The notes below the pieces were generated by a model. It saw nothing but the letters and a program-made list of their open reading frames with translations, was not told the DNA's origin and searched no databases. Made by a program: the position numbers and the translations under genes. This document shows, piece after piece, positions 38,324 to 46,856 of a stretch of DNA of 64,000 bases (position 1 is its first letter; each line of letters starts with the position of its first letter). Source of the DNA: Streptomyces sp. SW4 (GTDB lineage Bacteria > Actinomycetota > Actinomycetes > Streptomycetales > Streptomycetaceae); NCBI GenBank assembly GCA_003248315.1, contig QKWM01000001.1, forward strand, positions 434,001 through 498,000. Direction: 5' to 3'.

Positions 38324-39154
38324 TCAGACGACCTGGCGGAAGACGGGCGACCGGAACGGGTCGCCCGGTTCGAGCTTCGCCATCTCCTCCCGGAACAGGA
38401 CGCCGTTGCGCGCGTAGTGCTTGTTGACGTCCGGCAAGGGGCGGAAGGTCGCGTCGTCGCCGAAGAAGCGCAGCACGAGGGTGTGGCGGTCCGGGCAGTT
38501 CGCGTCGACGCCCGCCCCGCCGTGCAGGGAGCGGGGGTGGAGCAGGACGACGTCACCAGGGTCGATCGCCCAGGACAGTACGTCGTGGGAGTCGGGGTCG
38601 GCCGCGAGATCGGCGTCGATGTCGGGCAGCCGGGGCAGCACCCCGCCGCCGTGGAGGGGCTCGGTCGGGTCGTCCGGGTTGGCGAAGGTGGTCCCGTCGT
38701 ACTGCGGGCCGTGGCAGGAACCCCGGATGATCTCCAGGGAGTTGGACTTCGGGATCCGCTGGAAGGTGATCCAGGCGTTGCCCCAGTGCGCACCGGCCCA
38801 CGGCAGGTACGACGTGTCCTGGTGCCAGGAACTGCGGGCGCCCTTGCCGCCGGCCTTGAGGAAGACCTCCTCGGCGAAGTACCAGACGTGCTCCGACCCC
38901 CACAGCTCGGCGAAGAGCCGGCCGAACGGCAGCGTGGTCACCAACTCGTCGAGCCGTTCCTTCGCGAGCGGGTTGGCGTTGTCGACGAGCGAGCGCTGCT
39001 CGGTGCCGTCGAACATCGACGAGGCGTGGGGCCCGGGGTGGGCGACGGCCCAGTCGAACGCCTCGCGGCAGCGCGCCAGCTGTGCCTCGTCGAGGCAGTT
39101 CTTCACGAGAACGGCGCCTTCGTCCCGGAAGGCCTTGCGCAGGTACTCGTCCAT
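38324..39154 (-). CDS. PhyH-like Fe(II)/2-oxoglutarate dioxygenase
   Basis: Intact, 276 residues. The iron-binding HxD pair is SWHQDTSYL near residue 115, and the distal histidine is in LHPRSLHGGAG near 212, with a following arginine (LRFFGDD) for 2-oxoglutarate. This is the phytanoyl-CoA dioxygenase superfamily, which hydroxylates unactivated carbons. The first gene of the minus operon of module two; ATG has AGGAGACC. The operator-like element E sits 70 bp upstream in a divergent arrangement with the TetR gene. It may hydroxylate next to a C-N bond, causing dealkylation. Confidence 0.8.
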   Translation of the reverse strand: MDEYLRKAFRDEGAVLVKNCLDEAQLARCREAFDWAVAHPGPHASSMFDGTEQRSLVDNANPLAKERLDELVTTLPFGRLFAELWGSEHVWYFAEEVFLKAGGKGARSSWHQDTSYLPWAGAHWGNAWITFQRIPKSNSLEIIRGSCHGPQYDGTTFANPDDPTEPLHGGGVLPRLPDIDADLAADPDSHDVLSWAIDPGDVVLLHPRSLHGGAGVDANCPDRHTLVLRFFGDDATFRPLPDVNKHYARNGVLFREEMAKLEPGDPFRSPVFRQVV

Positions 39155-39225
39155 GGAGGTCTCCTCCGTCGGATCGGTGTGGTGGGAGTGGGGGGTGCTG
39201 GCAACGTAGGGCGCCGCCGCATTTA

Positions 39226-39248
39226 ACGCAACAGCCGTTACGAAAAAT
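39226..39248. promoter_or_regulatory. Operator-like element E between PhyH-like and TetR genes
   Basis: ACGCAACAGCCGTTACGAAAAAT differs in few positions from elements D and F. It lies 72 bp before the PhyH-like start and 44 bp before the TetR GTG, ideal for control of both. Confidence 0.75.
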
Positions 39249-39291
39249 CTGTGACAGAATCGCTGCGGCGCCGGACAGGGGAGATCGACAC

Positions 39292-39944
39292 GTGAGCGAC
39301 GGCAGCGAGGGCAAGGCGGAGCGGGTGGCGCGGCGAGGCCGCCCCACCGGCGACCGGGCGGCGAAGCGGGCGGAACTCCTGAAGGCCGCGGCGTCGGTGA
39401 TCGCACAGGAGGGCTACGCGGGCGCGTCGCTGCGCCGGGTGGCGCAGCGCGCGGGCTGCACGACCGGAGCGGTGACGTACTACTTCGCGAACAAGGAGGA
39501 GCTGGTCACGGCGCTGGCCGAGAGCCGGTTCGACGCCTACGAGGCGATGCTCGAGGCGGGCCGGGCCGCCGCCGACATCAGGGCGGTCTTCGAGGAGTGG
39601 CTGACGCTGATCACGGGCGACCCGAGTTCCTGCCCGTGATGTTCCAGCTCCTCGCCCACGCACGGCACGACCCCGCCTTCGCCGCCCTCATCGAGCGCCG
39701 CTACGCCCGCTACCGCCAGGTCAACACGGAGATCCTCGCGCGCGGCCAGGAGCAGGGCGTGATCCGCGACGACATCCCCGCCGACCTGCTCTCCGACCAG
39801 CTCAGCGCGATGGGCGACGGCTGGATGATGATGTACCCCTTCGAGCCGGAGCGGTTCACGCCGGAGCGCCTGCGGTCCCTCGTCGACGCCGCCGTCACCC
39901 TGATCTCGCCCGTCTCATCGCCCGCCGGACGCACGTCGAAGTAG
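39292..39944 (+). CDS. TetR-family repressor of the second amine module (one frame break)
   Basis: About 217 residues. A basic arm (VARRGRPTGDRAAKRAELL) leads to the helix-turn-helix ending TTGAVTYYFANKEEL, the classical YYF-NKEEL signature. The ligand domain contains VMFQLLAHARHDPAF and a tyrosine/methionine-rich MMMYPFEPERF. One base is missing near 39617 (corrected GDPEFLPVMFQ). GTG follows GGGGAG. It is divergent from the PhyH-like operon, with element E between. Elements D and F mark the other promoters it probably controls. Confidence 0.8.
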
Positions 39945-39959
39945 TCGGCTCGGCGTGGC

Positions 39960-41250
39960 TCAGCGGCTGTCGAGCGTTCGTACGACGTCCCGGGCGGCGG
40001 CGCCGCTCTCGATGGCTCCGTCGATGCCGCCGACGCCGGCCGCCGCGATGTCGCCGCCGGCGAACCGTATGCGGCCGTGGGGTTCGCGCATCCGAGGCGC
40101 CGCCCGGGTCAGGTGCCCCGGCCGGTGGTGCGTCCACGTGCCCTGCGCGTAGGGGTCCTGCACCCAGTCGTGGCAGGCGGTGTCGGTCACCTCGATGCCG
40201 GGGACGAAGGTGCGCAGGGCCTGCTCCACGGCCCGGGGTCGTGTCCGTCGACGGCCGTCGCGTCCGGGCAGAAGCACACCACGAGCGTGTCGCCCTCGTG
40301 GCGGTACTCGGTCCTCGCGGTGCCGATCGGGTGCTGGCCGGCCGGTGCGCTCGCGGTGAACGGCTCGACCTCCCCCTTCACCCGAGCCCAGATCTTGCTC
40401 GTCCGCATCGGCTGCCCCTGCTCGATCAGGTCGCGTACGACGGGTCCGGGCTCGGGTGAGATGTGCAGGTCGTGAAGGGTGTTGAGGGGGACGGCGACGA
40501 CGGCGTGCCGCGCCCGCAGCACTTCCCCCGCTGCGTCGTCACGGCGACGCAGTCACCCTGGTCCTCGATCGCCCGCACCGGCGTGGACAGGCGCAGCTCG
40601 GCCTGCGACTCGCCCGCGATGGCGTCGAGGAGCCGCTTCGTGCCGCCCTGGATCGGCCAGTGCCCGGCCGCTTCGACGAACGTGTCCCAGTGGCCGCAGT
40701 GGACCGCCGTCCAGAAGAGGAACTGGGCGATGCCCTGGTCCTGTTCGGAGTGCACCAGCGAGGAGAGCGCCCCCGCGAGCACGTCCCGGTCGTGCGTGGT
40801 GAGGTTCAGCGAGTCGAGCCGGTCGGCGACCGTCTCCTTCTCGACGGCGTCGAGCACCCCCGGACCGGCTGCGCCGAGATCGAACGGGCGGGGAAAGCTC
40901 GCCCGCGCGTCGGCCAGGCACCGGGAGACGAGTGGAGCGGTGAGGGTCGCGTACGCGGCCGGGGTGCCGGAGTGCACGGTGCCGTCGGCCAGCCAGTACG
41001 CCCGCTCCGTGGCCATCGGGGTGACGAGGCCGATGCCGTACCGCCTCAGTTCGTGCCAGACGTGCGGCTGACTCCAGTGCGCGTACGTCCCTCCGAACTC
41101 CACTCGGCGGCCGAACGCCTCGCCCAGGAAGGTCCGGCCCCCGATTCGGTCCCGCGCCTCCAACTGGACGACGCGCAAGCCTTGTCCGCTCAGGTCCCGT
41201 GCGGCGGTCACACCGGCGAAGCCGGCTCCGATCACTGCGACGTCATGCAT
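39960..41250 (-). CDS. Flavin monoamine oxidase, second copy (frameshifted)
   Basis: About 432 residues. VAVIGAGFAGVTAARDL begins at residue 4, followed by VVQLEARDRIGGRTF, VEFGGTYAHW, GGTKRLLDAIA and the C-terminal GRIRFAGGD FAD motif. This is the MAO/polyamine-oxidase family. Breaks near 40525 and 40240 are mended by one base each. ATG at 41250 is chosen because GGGACAGG is well placed. The operator-like element F lies 65 bp upstream. It shares the fold and role with 11336-12699. The 3' ends of this gene and the TetR gene are 15 bp apart. Confidence 0.75.
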
Positions 41251-41314
41251 ACGCGTCACCTGTCCCGCTGTGAGAAGCAGTGGATGGGCTGCACCGTACC
41301 GAGGCACCACAATT

Positions 41315-41339
41315 GACACAACGGTCGTTACGAAAATTG
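41315..41339. promoter_or_regulatory. Operator-like element F upstream of the monoamine oxidase gene
   Basis: GACACAACGGTCGTTACGAAAATTG shares 24 consecutive bases with element D in inverse orientation. Positioned before the minus-strand oxidase start at 41250 and after the SDR stop at 41372. Confidence 0.75.
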
Positions 41340-41371
41340 TGGGCGGGGTGCTGGGGAGGAGGCGGGAGGCC

Positions 41372-42142
41372 TCACATGGCCGAGTAGCCGCCGTCCACCT
41401 GGTGGGAGCTGCCGTGGACGAAGGACGCACGGTCGGACAGGAGGAACGCGACCAGCTCCGCGACCTCCTCCGCCGTGCCGAGCCGGCCGGCGGGATGCAG
41501 CTCGACCAGCTGCGCGCGCTCGTCGTCGGTGACGTCCGAGAGGAGCGGGGTGTCGATGAAGCCGGGGACGACCGCGTTGACCCGCACCCCGCGCGCCGCG
41601 TACTCCACGGCCGCGGTCTTGGTCAGACCGATGACGCCGTGCTTGGCGGCCGTGTACCCCGCGATGCCCGGGAAGCCGTTGATCGAGCAGCTGGACCCCA
41701 TGTTCACCACGGCGCCACCGCCCGCGTCCAGCATCGCCGGGATCTCGTACCGGAGCGAGTGGAAGACACCGCTCAGATTGGTGGCGATCAGCCGGGCCCA
41801 CGCGTCCTGCGGATACGCGGCGATCGGTGCGACCGGGCCGACGATGCCGGCGTTGTTGACGGCCAGGTGCAGGGCGCCCAGCTCGTCCACCGTGGTGCGT
41901 ACGGCCGCGGCCACCGACGCCGGGTCGGTCACGTCGACGTGGACGGCGACGGCCTCGACGCCCTCGGCCCGGAGGCCGTCGACGACGCCCTGGGCGCGCC
42001 GGACGTCGATGTCGGCGAGCGCCAGGGTGGCCCCGCCGGCGGCCAGGCGACGGGACACGGCCAGGCCGATGCCGGAGGCGCCGCCGGTGACCAGGGCGAC
42101 GCGCCCGCCGAACTCGGTGGCGTAGTCGGTCGTGGCGATCAC
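41372..42142 (-). CDS. Short-chain dehydrogenase/reductase
   Basis: Intact, 256 residues. Visible motifs are TGGASGIG near residue 19, D-I-D selecting NAD, NNAG near 92, a catalytic serine in NMGSSCS, YTAAK, and a final HQVDGGYSAM. This is a classical cofactor-dependent SDR oxidising an alcohol. The GTG start overlaps the alcohol dehydrogenase stop (GTGA). It belongs to the operon cupin, alcohol dehydrogenase, SDR, and possibly the oxidase after element F. Confidence 0.85.
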   Translation of the reverse strand: MIATTDYATEFGGRVALVTGGASGIGLAVSRRLAAGGATLALADIDVRRAQGVVDGLRAEGVEAVAVHVDVTDPASVAAAVRTTVDELGALHLAVNNAGIVGPVAPIAAYPQDAWARLIATNLSGVFHSLRYEIPAMLDAGGGAVVNMGSSCSINGFPGIAGYTAAKHGVIGLTKTAAVEYAARGVRVNAVVPGFIDTPLLSDVTDDERAQLVELHPAGRLGTAEEVAELVAFLLSDRASFVHGSSHQVDGGYSAM

Positions 42143-43268
42143 GTCGTCGTCTCTCCCTCACGGTTGGGAACGATCAGCACCTTGGCGTCCTGCGGTGAGC
42201 TCGACAGCGCATCGAACACCTCGGGCACCTCGGCGAGGCCGATGGTGCGGGTGACGAGCGGCGCGACCGTGCAGACGCCGTCCGCCAGCCAGGCCAGGGC
42301 CCGGGCGAACTCCTCGGCCGTGTACAGGTAGGCGAACCGCAGGTCGATCTCCTTGACCAGCGCCTGCGCGGGCTCGAAGGTGTCGGGCCGCATGCACAGC
42401 CCGGCCACGACGACCCTGCCGCCGGGCGGACAGCCGAGCACCAGTTCCCGGATCATGCCGGGCGCCCCGACGCACTCGAAGGCGACGGCCGCGGCCGAGG
42501 ACGGGACCTCGGCCGCGGCCCCGCCCCCGGCCCTGGATCCGGATCCCGGCCCGGCATCGGTTCGACCTCCGTCCCCGCCCCCGGCCCGGGCCTTCGCCCA
42601 CGCCTCGTACGGAGATGCCTGCGCCGGATCCACGACGACGTCCGCGCCCAACGCGCGGGCCAGGCGTCGGCGCTCGGGGAGAGATCCGCCGCCACGACCG
42701 GGCCGTCGCAGCGCATCCGCAGCACCGCGATGATCGCCAGGCCGATCGGCCCGCACCCCACGACGAGCGGCACGTCGCCGGGCCGCAGGCCCGCCCGGCT
42801 GACGGCGTGCTCCGCGACGGCGAGCGGCTCGGTGAGGGCGGCCCGCTCGGTGGGGACGTGCTCGGGCACCCGCAGCAGCAGCGACTCGGAGAGCACCATG
42901 CGCTCGGCGAAACCACCGGGGGTCTTTGGCCCGGCGAAGCCGAGGAACGGCCGGCCGGGCCGCGTCAGCGAGGGCACGGAGACGACGCGCGCCCCGATCG
43001 GCACGCGCCCGGTGGTTCCTGGCCCGTGGCCGAGAACCCGGCCGACGAACTCGTGCCCGAACACGATCGGCCGGTCCAGGTCCAGCACATCGGCCCCGTA
43101 CGCGGCCCGCAGCGACGCGTTGAACTCCGCGCCGTGCCGCGCGCAGTGCAGGTCCGAACCGCAGATGCCGCAGGCCAGGACCTCGACGAGGACCTCGCCC
43201 TCGCCGGGCACCGGCTCCGGAAGCTCGGCGAGGCGCATCGTGCGGTCCTGCATGACGACGGCACGCAC
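42139..43268 (-). CDS. Zinc-dependent alcohol dehydrogenase, butanediol-dehydrogenase-like (one frame break)
   Basis: About 376 residues. Zinc-site residues lie in LACGICGSDLH and VFGHEFVG; GGFAERMVLSE and the nucleotide fold VVGCGPIGLAIIAVL follow. A non-conserved gly/asp-rich insertion (AGGGDGGRTDAGPGSGS) sits in the later part, unusual for this family. One base is missing near 42672. Structural-zinc cysteines are absent, as in the butanediol/sorbitol branch. GTG at 43268 follows GGAG and lies 3 bp after the cupin stop. Confidence 0.75.
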
Positions 43269-43270
43269 GG

Positions 43271-43819
43271 CTACTCCGTCTCCGTGTAACCGGCCGCGCC
43301 GGTGACGAGGTAACGGGCCTTGACGCCCTGCTTGCCGGCGTAGTGCTGGAACCAGTGCCTGATGGCGACCGCGTCGAGGATCGAGTGGAACCGGCCGTCC
43401 TCGGTGAAGTTCACGTTGGCCCCCTCGACCGACACGAGCATCACCGTGTTCTCGGTGTTGTCCTCGGGCGCGTGCAGGGTGTGCACCGACCCGCCGGGCT
43501 CGAACAGATAGGAGCCGGGGGTCTGCGGCTGGTCCGGGTACTCGCGGTACATCCACCGGCCCTTGAGCGTGAACACCTCGGCGGTGCCCGTGTGGTAGTG
43601 GATGGGCACGGAGGTGCCGGGTTCCAGGTGCACGAGGACCACCCACCGGCCGGCCTCCAGATCGAGCCGGAGCAGTTGCAGGTGGAGGCCCGGCTCGGTC
43701 GCGACGACCGGGAGCTCGTCGGTTCGCAGGGTCAGCAGCTCCGTCTGCGGCAGGGACAGCAACGGCAGGTCTACACCGTTGCCGGTCTTCGCGGGTGTCG
43801 GCGTCAGGGCATCGGACAC
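43271..43819 (-). CDS. Cupin-domain dioxygenase-like protein
   Basis: Intact, 182 residues. The cupin motif one is PIHYHTGTAEVFTLKGRWMYREYP and motif two is GSYLFEPGGSVHTLHAPED, both shown here only by their key parts. Metal ligands are two histidines of HYH, the glutamate and the later histidine. This pattern is close to 2,4'-dihydroxyacetophenone dioxygenase-type cupins, which cleave an aryl-ketone C-C bond, but many relatives are uncharacterised. GTG follows GAGGGAG. It is the first gene of the operon, divergent from the AraC regulator. Confidence 0.7.
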   Translation of the reverse strand: MSDALTPTPAKTGNGVDLPLLSLPQTELLTLRTDELPVVATEPGLHLQLLRLDLEAGRWVVLVHLEPGTSVPIHYHTGTAEVFTLKGRWMYREYPDQPQTPGSYLFEPGGSVHTLHAPEDNTENTVMLVSVEGANVNFTEDGRFHSILDAVAIRHWFQHYAGKQGVKARYLVTGAAGYTETE

Positions 43820-43920
43820 GTCGGATCTCCCTCGTCGTCTCGGGGTGAGCGCCGTGCGGCGCGTAGTCCGATGCTGCTGCCGGTTTCCCGCCGGGGACTT
43901 GACGCGAGACGACACATCTT

Positions 43921-44943
43921 TTGACTCTGTACGCCGTGTCCCTCATCCGCGGCACCTCCCTCCAGGGCTATCCCGAGCTGGTCACCGCGCTCGGCGCCGA
44001 CCCGGATCCGCTGCTGCGCGCGGCCGGAATCCCACGCGGTGCCGTCGGAGACCCGGGTGCGTTCATCCCGTACCGCGGCCTGCTCGCGGCGGTGGAGTCG
44101 GCGGCCGAGGCGTCGGGCGCGCGGGACTTCGGGCGCCGGCTCGCCCTCCACCAGGGCGTCGAGATCCTGGGCCCGGTCGCCCTCGCCGCGCTGACCGCGC
44201 CGACCGCCATCGAGGCCCTGGAGACCATGGGCCAGTACTTTGCGACGTACAGCCCCGCGATCAGGGCGACGATCGACAGCAGCCCCGGCTCCCCGTACGC
44301 CCGCTACGAGTTCCAGATCGTCCTGCCGGGGCTCCCGCCCCACCGGCAACTGCTCGAACTGTCCCTCTCGGTCGCGCTGCGCGTCTACGGGATGGTCCTC
44401 GGGCCGGGCTTCCGGCCGGTCTCCGTGCACCTGCCCCACGAGGCGCTGGTGGACGCGGGGGCGTACCGGGAGTACTACGACTGCCCCGTCCGCTTCGCGG
44501 AACCCTTCTGCGGCTTCCGCTTCCGCCGGGCGGAGCTGAACAGGCACCTGCCCTCGCACACCGCCGTCCACGACGTCGTCCGCGCGTACCTGGGATCGAT
44601 CAGCCCGCCCGCCGACGCCCCGCTCCCCACGGCGGTCCGCACCCTCGTCCGCCGCCTGCTGCCCACGGGCGGCCTCACCCTCGAACTCGTCGCGGGGCAG
44701 CTGTCGGTCCACCCGCGGACGCTGCAACGCCACCTGGCCGCGGCGGGCACGTCGTTCGAGTCACTGGTCGACGACTACCGCCGCGAGGAGACCGAGCGCT
44801 GCCTCCGCGACACCGACATCCCCCTCGGCCAGCTCGCGGGACTCCTCGGCTACAGCGAGCAGAGCGTCCTCACCAGAGCCTGCCGTCGCTGGTTCGGGGC
44901 GAGCCCCTCGGCCCACCGACGCACCACACGCACCGGCCCGTAG
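43921..44943 (+). CDS. AraC-family transcriptional regulator (OruR/ArgR-type)
   Basis: Intact, up to 340 residues. The N-terminal two thirds match the arabinose-binding-like domain of PF12625 (GYPELVTALGADPDPLLRAAGI). The C-terminal AraC-type DNA-binding domain includes ELVAGQLSVHPRTLQRHLAAAGTSFESL, then AGLLGYSEQSVLTRACRRWFG, in two helix-turn-helices. TTG at 43921 or GTG at 43936 could be the start; neither has a clear ribosome-binding site. It is divergent from the cupin operon with about 100 bp between, so it probably activates that operon. Confidence 0.8.
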   Translation: MTLYAVSLIRGTSLQGYPELVTALGADPDPLLRAAGIPRGAVGDPGAFIPYRGLLAAVESAAEASGARDFGRRLALHQGVEILGPVALAALTAPTAIEALETMGQYFATYSPAIRATIDSSPGSPYARYEFQIVLPGLPPHRQLLELSLSVALRVYGMVLGPGFRPVSVHLPHEALVDAGAYREYYDCPVRFAEPFCGFRFRRAELNRHLPSHTAVHDVVRAYLGSISPPADAPLPTAVRTLVRRLLPTGGLTLELVAGQLSVHPRTLQRHLAAAGTSFESLVDDYRREETERCLRDTDIPLGQLAGLLGYSEQSVLTRACRRWFGASPSAHRRTTRTGP

Positions 44944-45286
44944 CGAAGCGCCCGGCGACATCACCGGCGCGGTCGTCGTGCGCACCGATCGAGCCGGGAA
45001 GGCGCGAGCGCTTCCCCCGCCCGGGCCATGTCCGGGCCGGGCAGGACGGTCAGCGGGCCGAGGACGCCGAGTGCGGATGCGAGGCGGGTCAGCACGCCGC
45101 CGGCCTCCTGCTGACGGGCGCCGGGTCTTCACCGTCGTCCGCCGTGGTCGCAGCGATCACCCGCCATCCGGGCCTGCCGTGATGCCCTCCGGCGAGCGGC
45201 CACGCCGCCACCCGGCCCGGCCCAGCCGGGGTGGCAGTCCCGGACATCCAAAGGTCGGCAGAGAGACTCCTCCTCAGGACGAAGCG

Positions 45287-45343
45287 ATGTTCCTCACCAT
45301 CCTCGCGCCCGGAATGCCCGTGTACAGTGAAGACCGCCCTTGA
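45287..45343 (+). CDS. Short leader-like ORF upstream of panD
   Basis: ATG-initiated 18-codon ORF ([18 protein letters not shown], stop at 45341). There is only a weak purine stretch upstream. Its 3' end matches the end of a TTG-initiated ORF at 5520-5573 (both finish YSxxRP-stop within the same DNA block). It may be a translated leader influencing panD, or the match may be at the DNA or RNA level only. Confidence 0.35.
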   Translation: MFLTILAPGMPVYSEDRP

Positions 45344-45355
45344 CCTGCAGAAAGC
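45321..45355 (+). repeat. Copy 2 of the dispersed leader block
   Basis: TGTACAGTG, CCGCCCTTGACCTGC and AAAGC at the same spacing as in 5551-5585. It ends 30 bp before the panD ATG. The TTGACC within it could act as a -35 element, but no convincing -10 follows. Confidence 0.6.
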
Positions 45356-45385
45356 TGGCAGGGAGCCGTCTTCCAGGAGTTCAAC

Positions 45386-45804
45386 ATGTTGCGCACCATG
45401 TTCAAGTCCAAGATCCACCGTGCCACCGTCACCCAGGCCGACCTGCACTACGTGGGATCGGTGACGATCGACGCCGATCTGCTGGACGCGGCCGATCTGC
45501 TGCCCGGCGAGCTCGTGCACATCGTCGACATCACCAACGGTGCCCGGCTGGAGACGTACGTCATCGAGGGGAGCGCGGGTCCGGAGTGATCGGGATCAAC
45601 GGGGCCGCCGCCCATCTCGTGCACCCCGGCGACCTGGTGATCATCATCAGTTACGCCCAGGTCACCGACGCCGAGGCGCGGGCGCTGGTGCCGCGCGTGG
45701 TGCACGTGGACGGCGAGAACCGTATCGTCTCCCTCGGTGCCGACCCCTCCGAGCCGGTGCCGGGCTCGGACCAGCGGCGCAGCCCCCAGGCCGCGGCGGG
45801 CTGA
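45386..45804 (+). CDS. panD: Aspartate 1-decarboxylase (one frame break)
   Basis: About 139 residues. [22 protein letters not shown] is the conserved opening, given here only in part, followed by [15 protein letters not shown], in which Gly-Ser is the self-cleavage site that forms the pyruvoyl cofactor. [28 protein letters not shown] is conserved after one G is restored near 45580. The product makes beta-alanine for pantothenate and CoA. ATG follows CCAGGAG. The Pro/Ser-rich tail is longer than in E. coli PanD, as in other actinomycetes. Confidence 0.9.
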
Positions 45805-45839
45805 GCACCGCAGCGACCGCCGGACAAGGAGTCCCGCCC

Positions 45840-46184
45840 GTGAGCGACATCGAGATCCGCGACGACCGGGCGGCCGGACGGCTGACCGCGGTGGCCGGCG
45901 AGGAGACCGTCGGCCGCGTCGAGTACTTCGTCCTCGAGTCCCCCGAGCGGGCCCTCGTCCCGGTGCACACCGTGGTGGAGCCCGCCCACGAGGGCAAGGG
46001 CATCGCCGGCTCGCTGGCCCGCGCCCTGTACGCCGCCGCGCGCCGCGAGGGCGTCGCCGTGGCCCCGCTGTGCCCGTACGTCGTCGGGTGGGCCGAGCGC
46101 CATCCCGAGGAGGCCCCCGCCGCCGACCCGGAGCTGCTGCGCGCCGCCCGGGAGTGGCTCGTGGCGCACCCCGGCCGGTTCTGA
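45840..46184 (+). CDS. GNAT-like N-acetyltransferase (YjdJ-type)
   Basis: Intact, 114 residues. The acetyl-CoA loop is VVEPAHEGKGIAGSLARALYAAAR, with the GxG/A core KGIAGS near residue 52, and VAPLCPYVVGWAERHPE closes the domain. This short GNAT form (COG2388) usually acts on unknown small molecules. GTG at 45840 follows AAGGAG. It starts 36 bp after panD, suggesting co-transcription. Confidence 0.8.
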   Translation: MSDIEIRDDRAAGRLTAVAGEETVGRVEYFVLESPERALVPVHTVVEPAHEGKGIAGSLARALYAAARREGVAVAPLCPYVVGWAERHPEEAPAADPELLRAAREWLVAHPGRF

Positions 46185-46379
46185 CCTCCCGGCCGGGCCA
46201 GCCGGTGCCGCCGTCCAGCGTGTACCCGGCCACCCTCGCCGCCCTCGGTGCCGGGCGGGTGATCCTCGCCCGCCCGGCGCCGTGCCGTTCCTGCGGGCGG
46301 GTGAGTGGGGGCACGGCCCCCGGGTAGGCGGGGAGTAGTCCAGAGCCGATGTCGACCGACTGGCCGGAGGACACGCGCC

Positions 46380-46697
46380 ATGACGAACCCGTACCCGGAC
46401 CCCGTCCCGCCGGGACCCACGCCGGGCCCGGAACCCCAGCACCCCGAGCCGCACCCGGTCCCGACGCCGGAGCCGCCCCCGGCCCCGCAGCCGACGCCGC
46501 CGCCACCGGGGCCCGGCCCCCAGCCGACGCCCCCGCCGCCCGGTCCCGGGCCCGAACCGACGCCCCCGCCTCCGGGGCCCGGCCCGCAGCCGCCCCCGGC
46601 GCCTCCGCACCCGGGGCCGCCGGGACCGTCCCCGTCCCCGATCCCGCCGGGCCCGGAACCCGTACCGAACCCGGAACCCGGACCGCCGCTGACCTGA
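46380..46697 (+). CDS. Proline-rich low-complexity protein
   Basis: 105 residues, more than half proline, with glycine, glutamate and glutamine. It contains three repeats of the pattern PTPPPPGPGP(Q/E). GGAGG precedes ATG by 9 bases, which supports real translation, since such composition can also arise by chance in this GC-rich DNA. No signal peptide, so a cytoplasmic disordered protein is suggested. Confidence 0.55.
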   Translation: MTNPYPDPVPPGPTPGPEPQHPEPHPVPTPEPPPAPQPTPPPPGPGPQPTPPPPGPGPEPTPPPPGPGPQPPPAPPHPGPPGPSPSPIPPGPEPVPNPEPGPPLT

Positions 46698-46856
46698 GAC
46701 CCCACCCGACGCGCCGGGCGGCCCACCGCACAGAGCGCCGCCGCGCCGGGTACCGCATCACCCGCCGGGCGCGACGCGAGGCGCTGGTCTCGGCATGACC
46801 CGCCGGGCGCGGCACGGGGCGCCGGGCGCGGTGCGGTGGCCCCGCGGGCCACCCCC

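Larger units (their letters stand above)
44944..45385. other. Intergenic region before panD, with leader ORF
   Basis: The first 250 bp contain no intact gene. On the minus strand at about 45000-45110 a LysE-like fragment (LGVLGPLTVLPGPDM) can be read, possibly a remnant. The final 100 bp form the panD leader with a short ORF and a block shared with 5551-5585. Confidence 0.45.

Noticed and set aside
45000-45110. LysE-type exporter on the minus strand
   Set aside because: Only one short resembling stretch (LGVLGPLTVLPGPDM) without start, membrane helices or continuation; at most a remnant.
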